Assembly (NCBI RefSeq): GCF_036850765.1
Contig: NC_089492.1
Coordinates: 73,217,982-73,281,981, forward strand
DNA length: 64,000 bases
Direction of reading: 5' to 3'
From: Saccopteryx bilineata
Lineage: Eukaryota; Chordata; Mammalia; Chiroptera; Emballonuridae
The notes beneath the pieces were generated by a model that was not told the DNA's origin, searched no databases, and saw only the letters and a list, made by a program, of their open reading frames with translations. Of this stretch, positions 12,215 through 23,505 are shown piece after piece (position 1 is the first letter of the stretch; each line of letters opens with the position of its first letter). Both the position numbers and the translations under genes were made by a program.

Positions 12215-12596
12215 CATTTTTATTAAGTATATTGGGGTGACACTTGTTAATAAAATTATATAAGTTTAAAGTTACAGTATTATAATACATTATCTATATA
12301 TTGTTGATGCTATTATTTTTTTGTTTGTTTCAATTACTGCTAACATTTAATATTATTTTGTATTAGTTTCAGGTGTACAGCATAGTCGTTAGACAATCAC
12401 ATACTTCTTTGGCACCACACATAGTTATCACAATATTATTGACTATATTCCCTGTGTTGTACTTTACTTCCCCATGATTACTTTGTAGCTACTAATCTGT
12501 ACTTCTTAATCTCTTCACCTTTTTCTCACATCCCCCTAATCACCGTCCCTTCTGACAACTATCAATCTGTTCCCTGTGTCTATTTTTAATGGCTGT
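12215..12596 (-). mobile_element. old L1 3' end fragment (L1M type)
   Basis: Contains 'gtttcaggtgtacagcatag', 'acaatattattgactatatt' and 'ccctgtgttgtactttactt', the 3' UTR of old mammalian L1 subfamilies. It ends in T-rich sequence on the left, so it is a minus-strand insertion. It sits inside an L2 element. Confidence 0.75.
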
Positions 12597-12740
12597 TGCC
12601 CCTACTACAATGAGATAAGCTTTATGAAGGCAAGAACTTTGTCTCTTTCATTCACTGTTGTATCTAGAACAATGGTTACATCATAAAAAGTATGATCAAT
12701 ACATATTGTTGAATGAGTGCTTGGATGAATGAATAATAGT
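12597..12740 (+). repeat. ancient L2 3' end, second part
   Basis: Reads 'gaaggcaagaactttgtctc', then a diverged form of the 'cctggcacatagtaggtgct' block, then a 'gttgaatgagtg' terminus. This order is the L2 3' end. It continues the fragment at 11686-12120. Confidence 0.65.
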
Positions 12741-14174
12741 GGGAATATCAATGAGATGGTTCATATTAATTTTTTGAAAACTACATATAACCTTTAATTA
12801 ATGTGAGATTTTGTTATTATCTTAATGATTATTAGCTATGTAACAATAAAACTAACTCCAGGGCAAACAACAAACATTTAGTCTTGGCCCTTCAAGACTA
12901 AATAAAAAAGTAAAACATTGTTATTGTGACTTTTATAACACTTATACATTGCTAAGAGAAAAACTAACTCTGATTGTAAAAACTTTAAACTATAGGGATT
13001 TTGGTTTTTATTTAATTGCTATTTAATTAAATAGCCCCAGGTAAATGAAGGCTGAGGAAGAAACCTAGAAAATACTTAATATAATAATATAGATGCAGAA
13101 TTAGAGAAAGAGTCTCTAAAATATGATGGCATGATGTCAGTGACAGGAGCCATTTGCTAGCATGCCGGGCTCCTGGGAAGCAATATCTGACCTGTCTTCT
13201 GTCATCCTGCCCAGTATTTGTTGCTATAGCCCTGCTTCCTTTTTCCTCAGTTGTCTTTTCATTCCCTGATTTTCTCGTGTCATTCCAGAGTCCTGATCCT
13301 ACTGACTCCACTAGTTAACACTGGTCATGCTTACATTAATTAATAGCCCTTGTGTAACTCTTAGACTCTGTCTGATTCTTAGACTGGGTCCTGTACTCTT
13401 TTCCTGGTCCTCAAACCCATCATCACCTTCCTGGTGGCATTGTTGTCCTGACCAGTTTGACACCTCATGCTCTCTCATATTGCTGGCAGTTGTATAACCA
13501 TTAAGTTATCATTTTGCTAAACCCTATTGGTTTGTCCAAAGTAAAATCATTTCTGCATGTATGCCTTCATGTTGGGGTCTCACGGCATAGATTACTTTGT
13601 ATTTTCCCATCAAATTATCATTGCAGTTATTTTATTGTTTTAACTATAACATGTATTTGAAAACTCTCTCATATTTTGGATAGCTATTGATGTAAAAATA
13701 AACAGTGTTGCATTTCTATTTTTATGCATGATTACTTTTGATGCCAAAGTAGGCTTTAGAGCATTAAATCCCCTATGGTGAGAACCAGGAGCACTGGGGT
13801 CTCAGGTGAGGACCCACGAGCTGCAGGACAGGCAGGAATCCCTCATCTCTTGAATCGCTGCTTCTTCTCCTATTATTAACCAGGGACTTAGATTAAGTGA
13901 CCAGAGGTCTGCCTGCTCTAGACTAGTGTTCAGTGATCCATTGTGGCTGTACCCTCACTAGGGAGGCTTCTGTACAGGACAGAATACTTCCCACTAAGTT
14001 CATTTGACACATTTGACATTTCTGTGTTGTTCTCTCTGCTTTGGTCTAGAAGTCTTTGCATTCTCTCTTTACAGAAATAAGCTTAACTGGACCCCACCTT
14101 TTCAAACTGTGGTATCCTGAGAGCTTTCAGCATGAGAGATCATTTTGGTGGATAAATTTTTGTTTTAATTTTTT
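12741..14174. other. unique-looking non-coding DNA
   Basis: No recognised repeat or gene. A somewhat GC-richer patch at about 13780-13990 has no ORF and no motif that I can name. Confidence 0.5.
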
Positions 14175-14185
14175 TTTTTCCATCT

Positions 14186-14585
14186 GGGCCTGGCTTTTGG
14201 CTCAGCAATAGAGTGTCAAACCAGTATGTAGAAGTCCCAGATTCGATTCCTGGTCAGGGTACACCAGAGAAGCGACCATCTGCTTCTCCACCCCTCCCCC
14301 TTCTGTCTCTCTCTTCCTTTCCTGTGCCCATAGCTCAAATGGTTTGAGCAAGTTGACCCCAGGCACTGAGGATGGCTCCATGACATCATCTCAGGTGCTA
14401 AAATAGCTTGGTTGCTGAGCAACAGAGCAGCAACCCCAGAAGGATAGAGCATTGCCCTGGTAGGGGACTTGCCAGGTGGATCCCAATTGGGGTGCATGTG
14501 GAAGCCTGTATGTCTGCCTCCCCACCTCTCACTTAATGAAAAAAAGTAAATAAAATAAAAAATAAATAAAATTCTAAAAGAAAAC
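14186..14585 (+). mobile_element. long tRNA-derived bat SINE (about 400-bp type)
   Basis: The head 'ggcctggcttttggctcagc' and B-box-like 'gattcgattcctgg' mark the tRNA-related part. The body 'catctgcttctccacccctc' and the 'gatggctccatgaca' region follow, ending in an A-rich tail. It is flanked by an 11-bp duplication, tttttccatct, at 14175-14185 and 14586-14596. It is more diverged than the copy at 18984. Confidence 0.9.
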
Positions 14586-14596
14586 TTTTTCCATCT

Positions 14597-16797
14597 TAAA
14601 ATTTTACAGCAATATGTCATGTTACATGAAAAACTACCATATTAACTCTTGATTTTATACATGGTAATACTTAAGTGGAGGCTAAATTTAAGATTAAAAA
14701 AGTAAGTTAGTGCAATGAAAATAGTGAACAAATATATTTAATGTATTTAATCCCAGTGGCACTTGCCTATGGCAAAATCTGTGAGGGCACTTTGCAAAAA
14801 CCTGCCACTTGGACCTTGGCTACCTCAGTCTCAAAAAGCCTATGAAGATTCTAACCTGTCAGCTTTTTGCTACTTGAACTTTCTTCTCTATTGCTCTAAT
14901 GCTGCATCCCAAAGTTCCAAGGACAGTATTTGCTCTTCTGTGGAGTCCAGTCTTTCACCGATACCAAGAAGAGTTTATTGATGATGTTGGTTTTGCCTCA
15001 TTGTATGTTTGAGTTTATCATTATTTAAAATCCTTCCTCGCCTTGCTTCATTGGAGATTATAACATGTTGTACATGCCCCTTCAACATTAATGGTTTTCC
15101 TACACTCCTGAATTTCCCTGTAATTTCGCCCTGTCTCTAATAAAGAACCTGCCAGCAAAGGCCACACCACCACACAGGAACTGACAGTCAGTGACAGTCA
15201 CTGGGAGAAAGAAGGGCAATGGATGTAAGCATTAAACAGAAATCTTTTTCAGACATGCATGTGCAATACTAAAAAAGGCTTCATTGTTTTAGAAAACATT
15301 GCTTCATTAATAGACTAGGAGTTTGGGGCTAAATTCAATAATATTTTGAAAAATTCAAGTTCTCTTCATTAAATTATTTGTATCCAAGTTTTAAGGAATT
15401 TTTTTTTTAAAGGGCCATTTTACAGCAACTTTGTAAACTGGGTAACATAAATTCATTATCTTCTCAGCCCTATTCCCAAACCAACTTTAATCAAAGGAGG
15501 TTTTATACTGAAGACATACAATTTCTATTTAATTAGATGGTCTAGGGTGTATATAGATGAGCTAATACTTCTAAAGGCATCTCCCAGGCTTTTTACAAGG
15601 GTCATTGTGTTTTACAGTGTCACAGAAAAAAAAAGAAAGTTAAATCATGACTTTTACTAGGACTGTAAGGAAAAGGACAAAGCAAATGCTTTGCATTGTA
15701 AACAGGATTATTCAAACCCCATCTGCCTTAAGCAAAAAGTATAAGGGCAGCTTTTAATCGGATTATTACATTAAGGTTCAGTGTGTCCTCAGTTTCTCAG
15801 GATGCCAATCTAATGCACTGGGTAGGTAAGTTTAAGAATAATATCTAGAATCTCAAAGAGCATTACTATGAAGCAAAAGAACCATCATGATTGCAAGTGG
15901 CTAACAACATACATTTAAGCTATAGAGTTGGCTTTCTCAATATTTATATATGCATGATAACTAGAGTATTTGCAGTTCTCCATTTAAGGTAATCTTAGTA
16001 GTGAAAGATACAGGTGATACTAAATCGGTATTGAATGGAATTTGATAAATGAGGCTCTCTGCTTTTCCTCTGGTCTTTACAGTATCCTTCAATGGCTTTT
16101 TGGACTTTCTTGAAACATCCTACAGTTACTGTATGGTGACAAAACCAATAAGACCCATTACGGTGTTGGGTGGATACTTGCAACCTAGTTTGGTGTTTCA
16201 GTCCAGCTATTACCCTGATTATAAGTCATTTTGGAATTCTGGCTCAAAGATTTTAGAGAAAATGCAAAGCAGTGTTCATAAATAGGAGGTTGGCTGAACC
16301 TTTGTTTCAAGATTTCATTACAGTTGGTCCTCAAGCAGATTCCCTCTTACTCTTTGTTCTATTTACTTTGCATGTGACCTGTAGACATAATTTTGTTTCT
16401 TTCACAGCTGTTGTAGTTTTTGATGTATTATTGTACTCAATGTTCTTTTAACTTTACTACAAGTAACTTTCTTCTTTTTTAGTCTAATAGTCTGCTATTT
16501 ATTTGTTTTTATTTTTGTTTTTATTTATTTTTTTATTTCTTACTTTTTGCCTTTCATACAATGAGGAGATTTTAGCTTTAAATAAATGGCTTTTTTTCTT
16601 ACTATTAATATAAAATGTGGAGGAAAACTAAATCTGTTGTATTAGCCAATAAATCTATTCAAATTTATTAAGCACTTAGTATATGTCAGTAACCACACCA
16701 TAAGAATATATATAATACTTCCAGCTGTTAACCAGCTACTTTTTCCGTTTGAGATATAGCAGTAAAATATAATAAGATAAATGAAGACTATTCTAAA
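14597..16797. other. unique-looking non-coding DNA
   Basis: No gene or recognised repeat. At 14760-15150 a GC-richer patch ends in 'tctctaataaagaacc', which resembles a polyadenylation signal but has no supporting ORF. A small MIR-like phrase occurs near 16665-16700. Confidence 0.45.
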
Positions 16798-16808
16798 AAC
16801 AAATTATT

Positions 16809-17194
16809 GGCCCTGGCCGGTTGGCTCAGTGGTAGAGCATCGGCCTGGCGTGCGGAAGTCCCGGGTTCGATTCCTGGCCAGGGCACACAGAAGAAGCACC
16901 CATCTGCTTCTCCACCCCTCCCCCTCTCCTTCCTCTCTGTCTCTCTCTTCCCCTCCCGCAGCCAAGGCTCCATTGGAGCAAAGATGGCCCAGGCGCTGGG
17001 GATGGCTCCATGGCCTTTGCCTCAGGTGCTAGAGTGGCTCTGGTTGCAACAGAATGACGCCCCGGATGGGCAGAGCATCGATCCCTAGTGGGCATGCCGG
17101 GTGGATCCCGGTTGGGAACATGTGGGAGTCTGTCTGAATGCCTCCCCGTTTCCAGCTTCAGAAAAATACAAAAAAAAAAAAACCAAAAAAACCC
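16809..17194 (+). mobile_element. long tRNA-derived bat SINE, near full length
   Basis: Starts with 'ggccctggccggttggctca', has an intact B box GGTTCGATTCC at 16864-16874, a 'ctgcttctccacccctcccc' body, and an A-rich tail. The 11-bp flanks (16798-16808 and 17195-17205) differ by one base, consistent with an aged target-site duplication. The internal polymerase III promoter looks intact in the B box, but nothing shows that it is transcribed. Confidence 0.93.
16864..16874 (+). promoter_or_regulatory. polymerase III B box in SINE
   Basis: GGTTCGATTCC matches the tRNA-gene B-box consensus GGTTCGANTCC exactly. It is the internal promoter half inherited from the SINE's tRNA ancestor. Confidence 0.8.
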
Positions 17195-17205
17195 AACAAT
17201 TTATT

Positions 17206-18967
17206 CCTGAAAAATAGATTATCTGGAGAAAAGTGATGTAAACTTTGAAGTCAAGCATATGGTAATGACAGGTGGCAGCCAGTTCCACAAGGGCAGGAAA
17301 GATACAAGGATGCGGAAGGAAGAGGTATGAGGAGACTTTGCAAGAGGACTAGAGCTAGTTTAAGGAGCATCTCAGAGGCTGACCTGACAATCACACCACT
17401 GAAACTAAGTATGAACTGTATAACTACTATGAGACAGTTATGGAAGTTGAATTTGCTTCCACTTGATGGTGCTATTTTGTTGCCCAAGATCTACTGTCTA
17501 AAATTAATTAATTACATGGAGAAATGAACGTTCCAAAGTTAATTTTGTTGTTTCACAAATAAAATATACATTACTGCTAGCATGCTGGCAAACTATTAGA
17601 ACACTTAAAACTGTAAAAGTAACACAGTAAAAGAGATACCAATTTAAGTACAATAGATAAGATATAAAATATATCAATAGATTGAGTAAGATCTATTAGT
17701 TGTATCTTGATTCAATTGTTTCTAAAACAAACCTGTGACATATTTGGTATTGTGTTCTAAAATCTGGAAGCATCAATACTGCATTCTATCTAGAGAAGTA
17801 GTTTTGATAACTGTTTTGCCTTGAGATTCATTCAACACAGCATCCTAAATGACAAATAATGTTAATTTTTTTAATGTTTATATTTTTGCTTTAGTTTGTC
17901 TTATATTTGAAATGCACATGTTTATGTTTGAAAATTTAGAAAATGCAAACAAGTATAAATGCGCAGAACAGTCATACCCCATTGCTCATTGATTTGCTTC
18001 CCAAATATTCACCTAACACTCTACGGCATTGGCAATTCAACAGTTGTCCCAAGGCCAGAGCTGACCTCAGGTACCCACCATTTGGCAGAAGAGACAGCAT
18101 GCATACTGGCATCTCAGGACAGGATGCCATGAACACTACAGGAGCACAGAGGGCCATGAATGCTGAACATAAGAAAGGTTTTCCACAGAAAGCAACACAA
18201 ACTGGGTCTTCATAGTTGTTTTTCTGTTCCTTGTGGTTTACTGGAAGGAGGAAGTCAAAGGAATGTTTTGACTAAAAGCCCAGTGAGAAGACATATTTAG
18301 TTAGGTTATTGGAGCCTCAAATTTGGGGTGTGAAGAAAACACTAGTGGGGGGCATTCATAAGCAGAAGGACAGACCCTTCATTCTCTCAGATGAATAATC
18401 ATTCTTTCTTGATGTGGTAGAAGGCAAGTAAAGAATGATGGAGACAAATATTGAATAATGACTCCTTGAGAAAACTAATGAAAATTTGACATCATTATTG
18501 AAAGAAATAGGGGAGTGATTTGACCAAAAGTTACTACAAATGATTAGCCAGGGAATTGCTGGTCTGAGATCACCACTGTTAAACAAACAAACAAACAAAA
18601 AAACAGTACATACTTGGCATGTAAAATCTAGTAACAATTACTGGCGTCCTAATAGTATTAATCCATTGTTGCTTTACTAAGTTAATAGAAAAATCCAGAG
18701 AAAAAAGAGAGTGGGAAGTTCATTTTCATGAATTATAAAATGGGATGAGAGTGGAAGAATTAACTGTCTTCCTTATTTTTTAACAACTCTGGAATGATAT
18801 AAGTATATTATATATTCTCAAGATATTTTCTTCTTAATACAGTATTTCTTTATCACACCATCTCCCCACATATTATTTATAAAATTGCCTTTCGTTCTCA
18901 ACTCTGCTTCTTCAAAAACTACCCGTCTATTGATTGTAAGCTGAAATCTTAACTTCTGTATGAAACA
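17206..18967. other. unique-looking non-coding DNA
   Basis: No recognised repeat or gene. An open frame of 90 codons at 17943-18215 resembles no protein I know and is within chance expectation. A short (AAAC)n run lies near 18580-18600. Confidence 0.5.
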
Positions 18968-18983
18968 TCTTCTCTTATTTCTT

Positions 18984-19396
18984 TTTTTTTTTTTTTTAAT
19001 TTTTTTTTTTTTTTTACTTTTCTGAAGCTGGAAACAGGGAGAGACAGTCAGACAGACTCCCGCATGCGCCCGACCGGGATCCACCCGGCACGCCCACCAG
19101 GGGCTACGCTCTGCCCACCAGGGGGCGATGCTCTGCCCATCCTGGGCGTCGCCATGTTGCGACCAGAGCCACTCTAGCGCCTGAGGAAGAGGCCACAGAG
19201 CCATCCCCAGCGCCCGGGCCATCTTTGCTCCAATGGAGCCTTGGCTGCGGGAGGGGAAGAGAGAGACAGAGAGGAAAGCGCGGCGGAGGGATGGAGAAGC
19301 AAATGGGCGCTTCTCCTGTGTGCCCTGGCCGGGAATCGAACCCGGGTCCTCCGCACGCTAGGCCAACGCTCTACCGCTGAGCCAACCGGCCAGGGC
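18984..19396 (-). mobile_element. long tRNA-derived bat SINE, young-looking copy
   Basis: Minus-strand reading gives 'gccctggccggttggctcag', then an intact B box, a 400-bp body and a poly-A tail (T-rich on the plus strand at 18984-19016). It is flanked by a perfect 16-bp duplication, tcttctcttatttctt, at 18968-18983 and 19397-19412. GC content and CpG count are the highest of the SINE copies here, consistent with recent insertion. A 22-bp unit near its 3' end is duplicated (19093-19114 and 19115-19136, plus strand) and contains a CTCF-like core. Confidence 0.95.
19115..19127 (+). promoter_or_regulatory. candidate CTCF core motif inside SINE
   Basis: CCACCAGGGGGCG fits the core of the CTCF binding consensus (CCASYAGRKGGCRS) closely. 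It arises at a 22-bp internal duplication of the SINE; the neighbouring unit near 19095 has a weaker version. Binding is inferred from sequence only. Confidence 0.55.
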
Positions 19397-19412
19397 TCTT
19401 CTCTTATTTCTT

Positions 19413-20179
19413 AAAATCCCATTTCAGACAGAAACAATTTCCCCTCATATAAAAAATCAGTATTTAATTATATGTGTCAGTATCAAGATAGAAGGTAATA
19501 TTGAAGTTAGTGGTGAACAGACCTGATTCCCTCCACTACACAAGTACAAACCTTGGCCACTGCAAGGGCTTCTGAATCAATCAATAAACTCAAAAATATT
19601 GTGAACTGACCAAATTGTGTAATCAATTATTTTTATTCCTAAAACTCTGGGCTGATGGCAAGGGGCCAAGTAGAAATAGAGTTTTTAAAAGGCGAGTTCA
19701 AAGTTTACAGAAAGATACTGTGAAATGTTGTGTCAGTTCCCAACCATTTAAAAATTCAGAAGACTGGTGCCCACAGAGGACATGTTAAAATACAATCTTT
19801 CAGTGCTGAATCTGTTTATGTAATCAAATCGAATGGGAATTTTTATTCCCATTCACAATGCTAGGAATCATCTGTAATTTCATACAAAACTGGTCAGTCG
19901 GTTATGGTCTATCTATTTCCCAGTGACTTTTTCCTTGATAGCTTCATTGTAATGAGGGGTACACTTTATATCATATCTGAACATTTGGTACAATAAATGC
20001 ACTCTAATTTCCCAAATTATAAAGGGCAATAAGGAAATTTCAAATAGCTTTGTCAGAAAAAAAGAAATTCAGTGGATTGCAATCACAGCTTGTCAAAAAA
20101 AAAAAAAACAAGCTCAATTTAAACACTGAGATTCATATATAACATTAGAAAAGATTTTCTTTTCCATTTTATCTTTTCA
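19413..20179. other. unique-looking non-coding DNA
   Basis: No repeat or gene recognised. It includes a 14-base A run at 20095-20108 bracketed by AGCTTGT and ACAAGCT. Confidence 0.5.
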
Positions 20180-20860
20180 GTGCTATTTCTGGGTTGTAAT
20201 TTCACCACCGGTACCACAGAAGCTCTTATCTTTGTGTTTCTGCCTGTTTCCCACAAATGGAGCCCATGCTTCCCACTTGTCAGTCACATGTGCAAGATTG
20301 GAATAAGCACACTGTGGAAAACAACGGGGACGTTACAAATAATCACCATGACATATCGAGGGGATTGTTTGGGTAAATTGGCAGAGCGTTCACCAGTCCT
20401 GTTTATATTATTGGCCTGCTGGTTTTGTTACTGTCTTTCTTATTGTTTAATATACAGCCACAAGCTTGGGCACCTGCAGGGGTGCTGGAAATCAGGTGGG
20501 CCTCCAACTACAGAAAAGCAATTTGTTTACATTTTCTTAATTCAAATAAAAATTTGTTTTCTCTGGTTTTTCAAAGGGTATGGCTCAGCATGCTCCATAT
20601 CTAAAGTAGTTCACCCAAATAGAGTTGCAGAGGCAATGAGGGTTTTTCAAACAATACTGTTTGTAGAGAGAAGGGGACAAAAAGCATTCTTTTCCTTGGG
20701 ATGGGCCCTGAAAACACAAGCACCTCTCAAGCCACTCAGGTGGGCCTGGCTTTCCTCCCCTACAAACAGCAGCATAACCTACTGGAAAGGTCCTGACAAG
20801 AGCCCAAAGTTGCAAATTCTCACGTCTAATCTTGACACTGCTCATCACCATTGGCATTAG
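20180..20860 (+). other. 226-codon open frame of unknown meaning
   Basis: This is the longest open frame in the window outside L1 sequence. It has a hydrophobic, cysteine-rich stretch in its middle (residues about 74-92, LFILLACWFCYCLSYCLIY) that could pass for a membrane segment, and low-complexity neighbourhoods otherwise. The region is slightly GC-richer than its flanks. I recognise no domain, splice site pair, Kozak context or poly-A signal that would support a gene. It may be a chance ORF, part of a decayed pseudogene, or a conserved non-coding element. Confidence 0.2.
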
Positions 20861-23384
20861 GATTCTTGTACAACTAATAGAGCCTTTACAACAATAATGA
20901 TGACTAAGTAAACATAATCAAGTGAAACTACACATGCAATCATATTCCAAATACTGCTTCTAACCTCAGAAAAATGGTGTTATTCTTAGCTATATGTGAA
21001 ACTTAAAACACTCTGAATAAAAGCTGCATATAGATTTCAATAAATTAAAACTGTACTCTCAGGGATCATTTTTACAGTTCGTTGCAATAAATTTACTTGT
21101 ACTAGCTCATGGAATGTATATGACTTCTTTGATATTTTACTTTTAAAATGTATTTCTTTTCAAACATCCTACATATGTGTGTATGTGCAAGTGGGTGAAT
21201 GTGTAAAATATATAATCATGAGGCCATCTGAAGCAACAAACAGTATATTTTCTTGAAACCTCTTAATTTTATTTAGGATGGTATTACTTAGGAGTGTATT
21301 TAAAATTTTTCCCTTGCAGGCATTAGAATTTTAAGTAAACAATTTAATCTTATGTAATCTAGAGATTTCTTTATGTAAATTTTGCAAAATATTCAACTTC
21401 ATCAGATAGTCCAGAAAATATTTAAGATAAATGAGGGGGGAAAGTATTTTTTAAATTTTTTTTTCATTTTTCACCAGGAAATATACTTAGAAACTTTATC
21501 TTCACTCGTATGACATTAGCATTATTTACAAATTCATTATTAAAATATAAAGACTTTGAGAATGATAATGAAACTGTGTTACAGTTCTAACTTTCAAATC
21601 CTATCTGTGTATTGAGGGCAAAAGACAGCAACATGAATAATTATCAATATTCTATATATAATCTATGAATCCAACTGAGATAGAGTAGATATCTCGTTTA
21701 TGGATGAGGAAGTTGAGAACAAAACATGCTACCATGTCAGCTAACAAATACAGCCTGGGTGGGAAAGGTACCTTTCGAGTCACAGCAATCAACCTTGTCA
21801 TTTCCATTCCTTTCTGCCTGGGTCTTTAGTCAGATGTTCATAATTTCACTGGGATTAATTTGCCAGCATTCTGAAGACACTTATCTTATTTTCTGGAATT
21901 CAGAAAAGGATCAGCCCACACACAATCTATTTCACTTATCTTCAGAACAGCAGCACACGATGAAAGGAGATTCATGGTGAATGCATATATTTGTCATTGT
22001 CCACGGTGCCTAGATTATATGAATATGACCCAGATGATTTTTTTTTTTACTGAGCACAATAAGACAAACTTATGCATAAAAAAATCCTATGCAACTTAAG
22101 GACTATTCTCATTTTTTACTAATTCCCATTTTTAGTCATAATCAATACCCTCCCCTTAGTCATAAGTTTTTTACCATATAAGAAGAATATTATCTCAGGT
22201 ATAAAAGACAAAGTAGAGATTCCTATAATCATTTATATAATAAGCCATCCAGTTATCAATGTGAATTTACTTATCTTTGAAGCCAGATTATAATTTTATG
22301 ATTTCAAACTGCTTTGCTAACTCAGAATCTATTAAGATGTTAAAATATACATTAATGTTATTTTCAGATGTGTGTGTGTGTACTAATATATAATGTAAAT
22401 GGTAGGGAGCTCTCTAGTTCTCTTACTAGGTAAGACAAATATTTCTAAATGTTTCTGTCCTTTCCTTTACATAAATGAGCCTTGTTTCACTGGGTTTCCT
22501 TCTTTTTCTAGATGAAAAGGAGGGCAGAAATAAGAGTCAGGCAGACTCAATAAACATAAATCAAAGTGCTGAACTTGGGAAATCTGGATAGATGCAACTT
22601 CCCCAGTAGTGACAATAGTGGGGACACATTTCACTTTTAAACTTTTTTCCATTAGTTTTTTGACAGGAGTACACTAGTTCAGCTTTAATGAGATTCTAGT
22701 GTAAAAACTTCAGAGCTAAATAAAAGAACAAAATCAAAAGGACTGAATGATTGCCATTTAGTGTGAAAGAATGGAAGTGCAAACAATCATGGTATGACAT
22801 CTGGCTGTGCCCGTCACTGCAGAATGACAGGTGGAACAATCCAAAGCTCCTGATCTCAAGACGGAATAACAGCGTATATGTTTGAAGTACTCGTAAAATA
22901 AAGAAATAAAACAGACTCAGAGATAAGACATGGTTAAACCTTTTCAAATCCATGCCCAATTGTCAGTATCATTTGAATGTTTGTGTACACATTTCTTTTT
23001 CTGTAATCATGTGATTGAGGAAATTAATCTTAGAGCTTATTTAATGGTTTTATGCTTTAGGTAGCAGAGAATTTTTTAAATCTAAATTAGAATATCACAC
23101 ATAATGTGGTTGCATAATCAAAAATATATGTTACTGGTTTGCCAGTTTTCATTGTAAGAACTCACGTCTGGGGTTATATTAGTAGGAAAATTAATGCCAT
23201 CTGAGTTCTGCTTTGATTTCAAGGAAGATATTTTTTAAACTTAAAAATCATTTTAGTTTACATTTACCTTTTACTTATTTATCTTAGAAAAGAAAGAATA
23301 TTATCAATTATTTTTAATAAGCCATTTTTTATTTTTATTGATTTATTTTTTGACCTATTATAATTTTATTGTTTTTGAACTATT
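20861..23384. other. unique-looking AT-rich DNA
   Basis: No gene is seen. A weak MIR-like phrase lies at about 21690-21780 and a (TG)n tract near 22368-22380. The rest shows nothing I can name. Confidence 0.5.
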
Positions 23385-23505
23385 ATAATTTTTTTAATCT
23401 TTATTAATTTTTAATTTATTATGTTTACATGGATTCAAGTGCCCCACTGAATATAACTCCCTCATCCTCCACCCCTGTGTCCCTTTTTTAATCGGTGAAA
23501 GAACC
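23385..23505 (-). mobile_element. old L1 3' tail fragment
   Basis: The minus strand reads 'cagtggggcacttgaatcca' followed by 'tgtaaacataataaatt'. The plus-strand fragment at 41050-41270 ends with the same block, so both descend from one retrotransposon 3' end. The T-rich left flank is the tail. Confidence 0.55.

Noticed and set aside
13440..13470. 'cctgaccagtttgacacc' resembling a SINE head
   Set aside because: No SINE body or tail follows, so it is a chance match.
15995..16285. Protein-like short frames on both strands and an acceptor-like 'tcctctggtctttacag'
   Set aside because: No matching donor, no recognised protein, and both strands look equally open.
16781..17095. Three overlapping frames of 83-93 codons, and a tRNA-like segment
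   Set aside because: All fall in a SINE. The tRNA-like part is the degenerate SINE head, not a tRNA gene.
20087..20114. AGCTTGT/ACAAGCT inverted repeat around an A14 loop, resembling a terminator
   Set aside because: A bacterial-type terminator has no meaning in this genome, and a 7-bp stem beside an A run is expected by chance.
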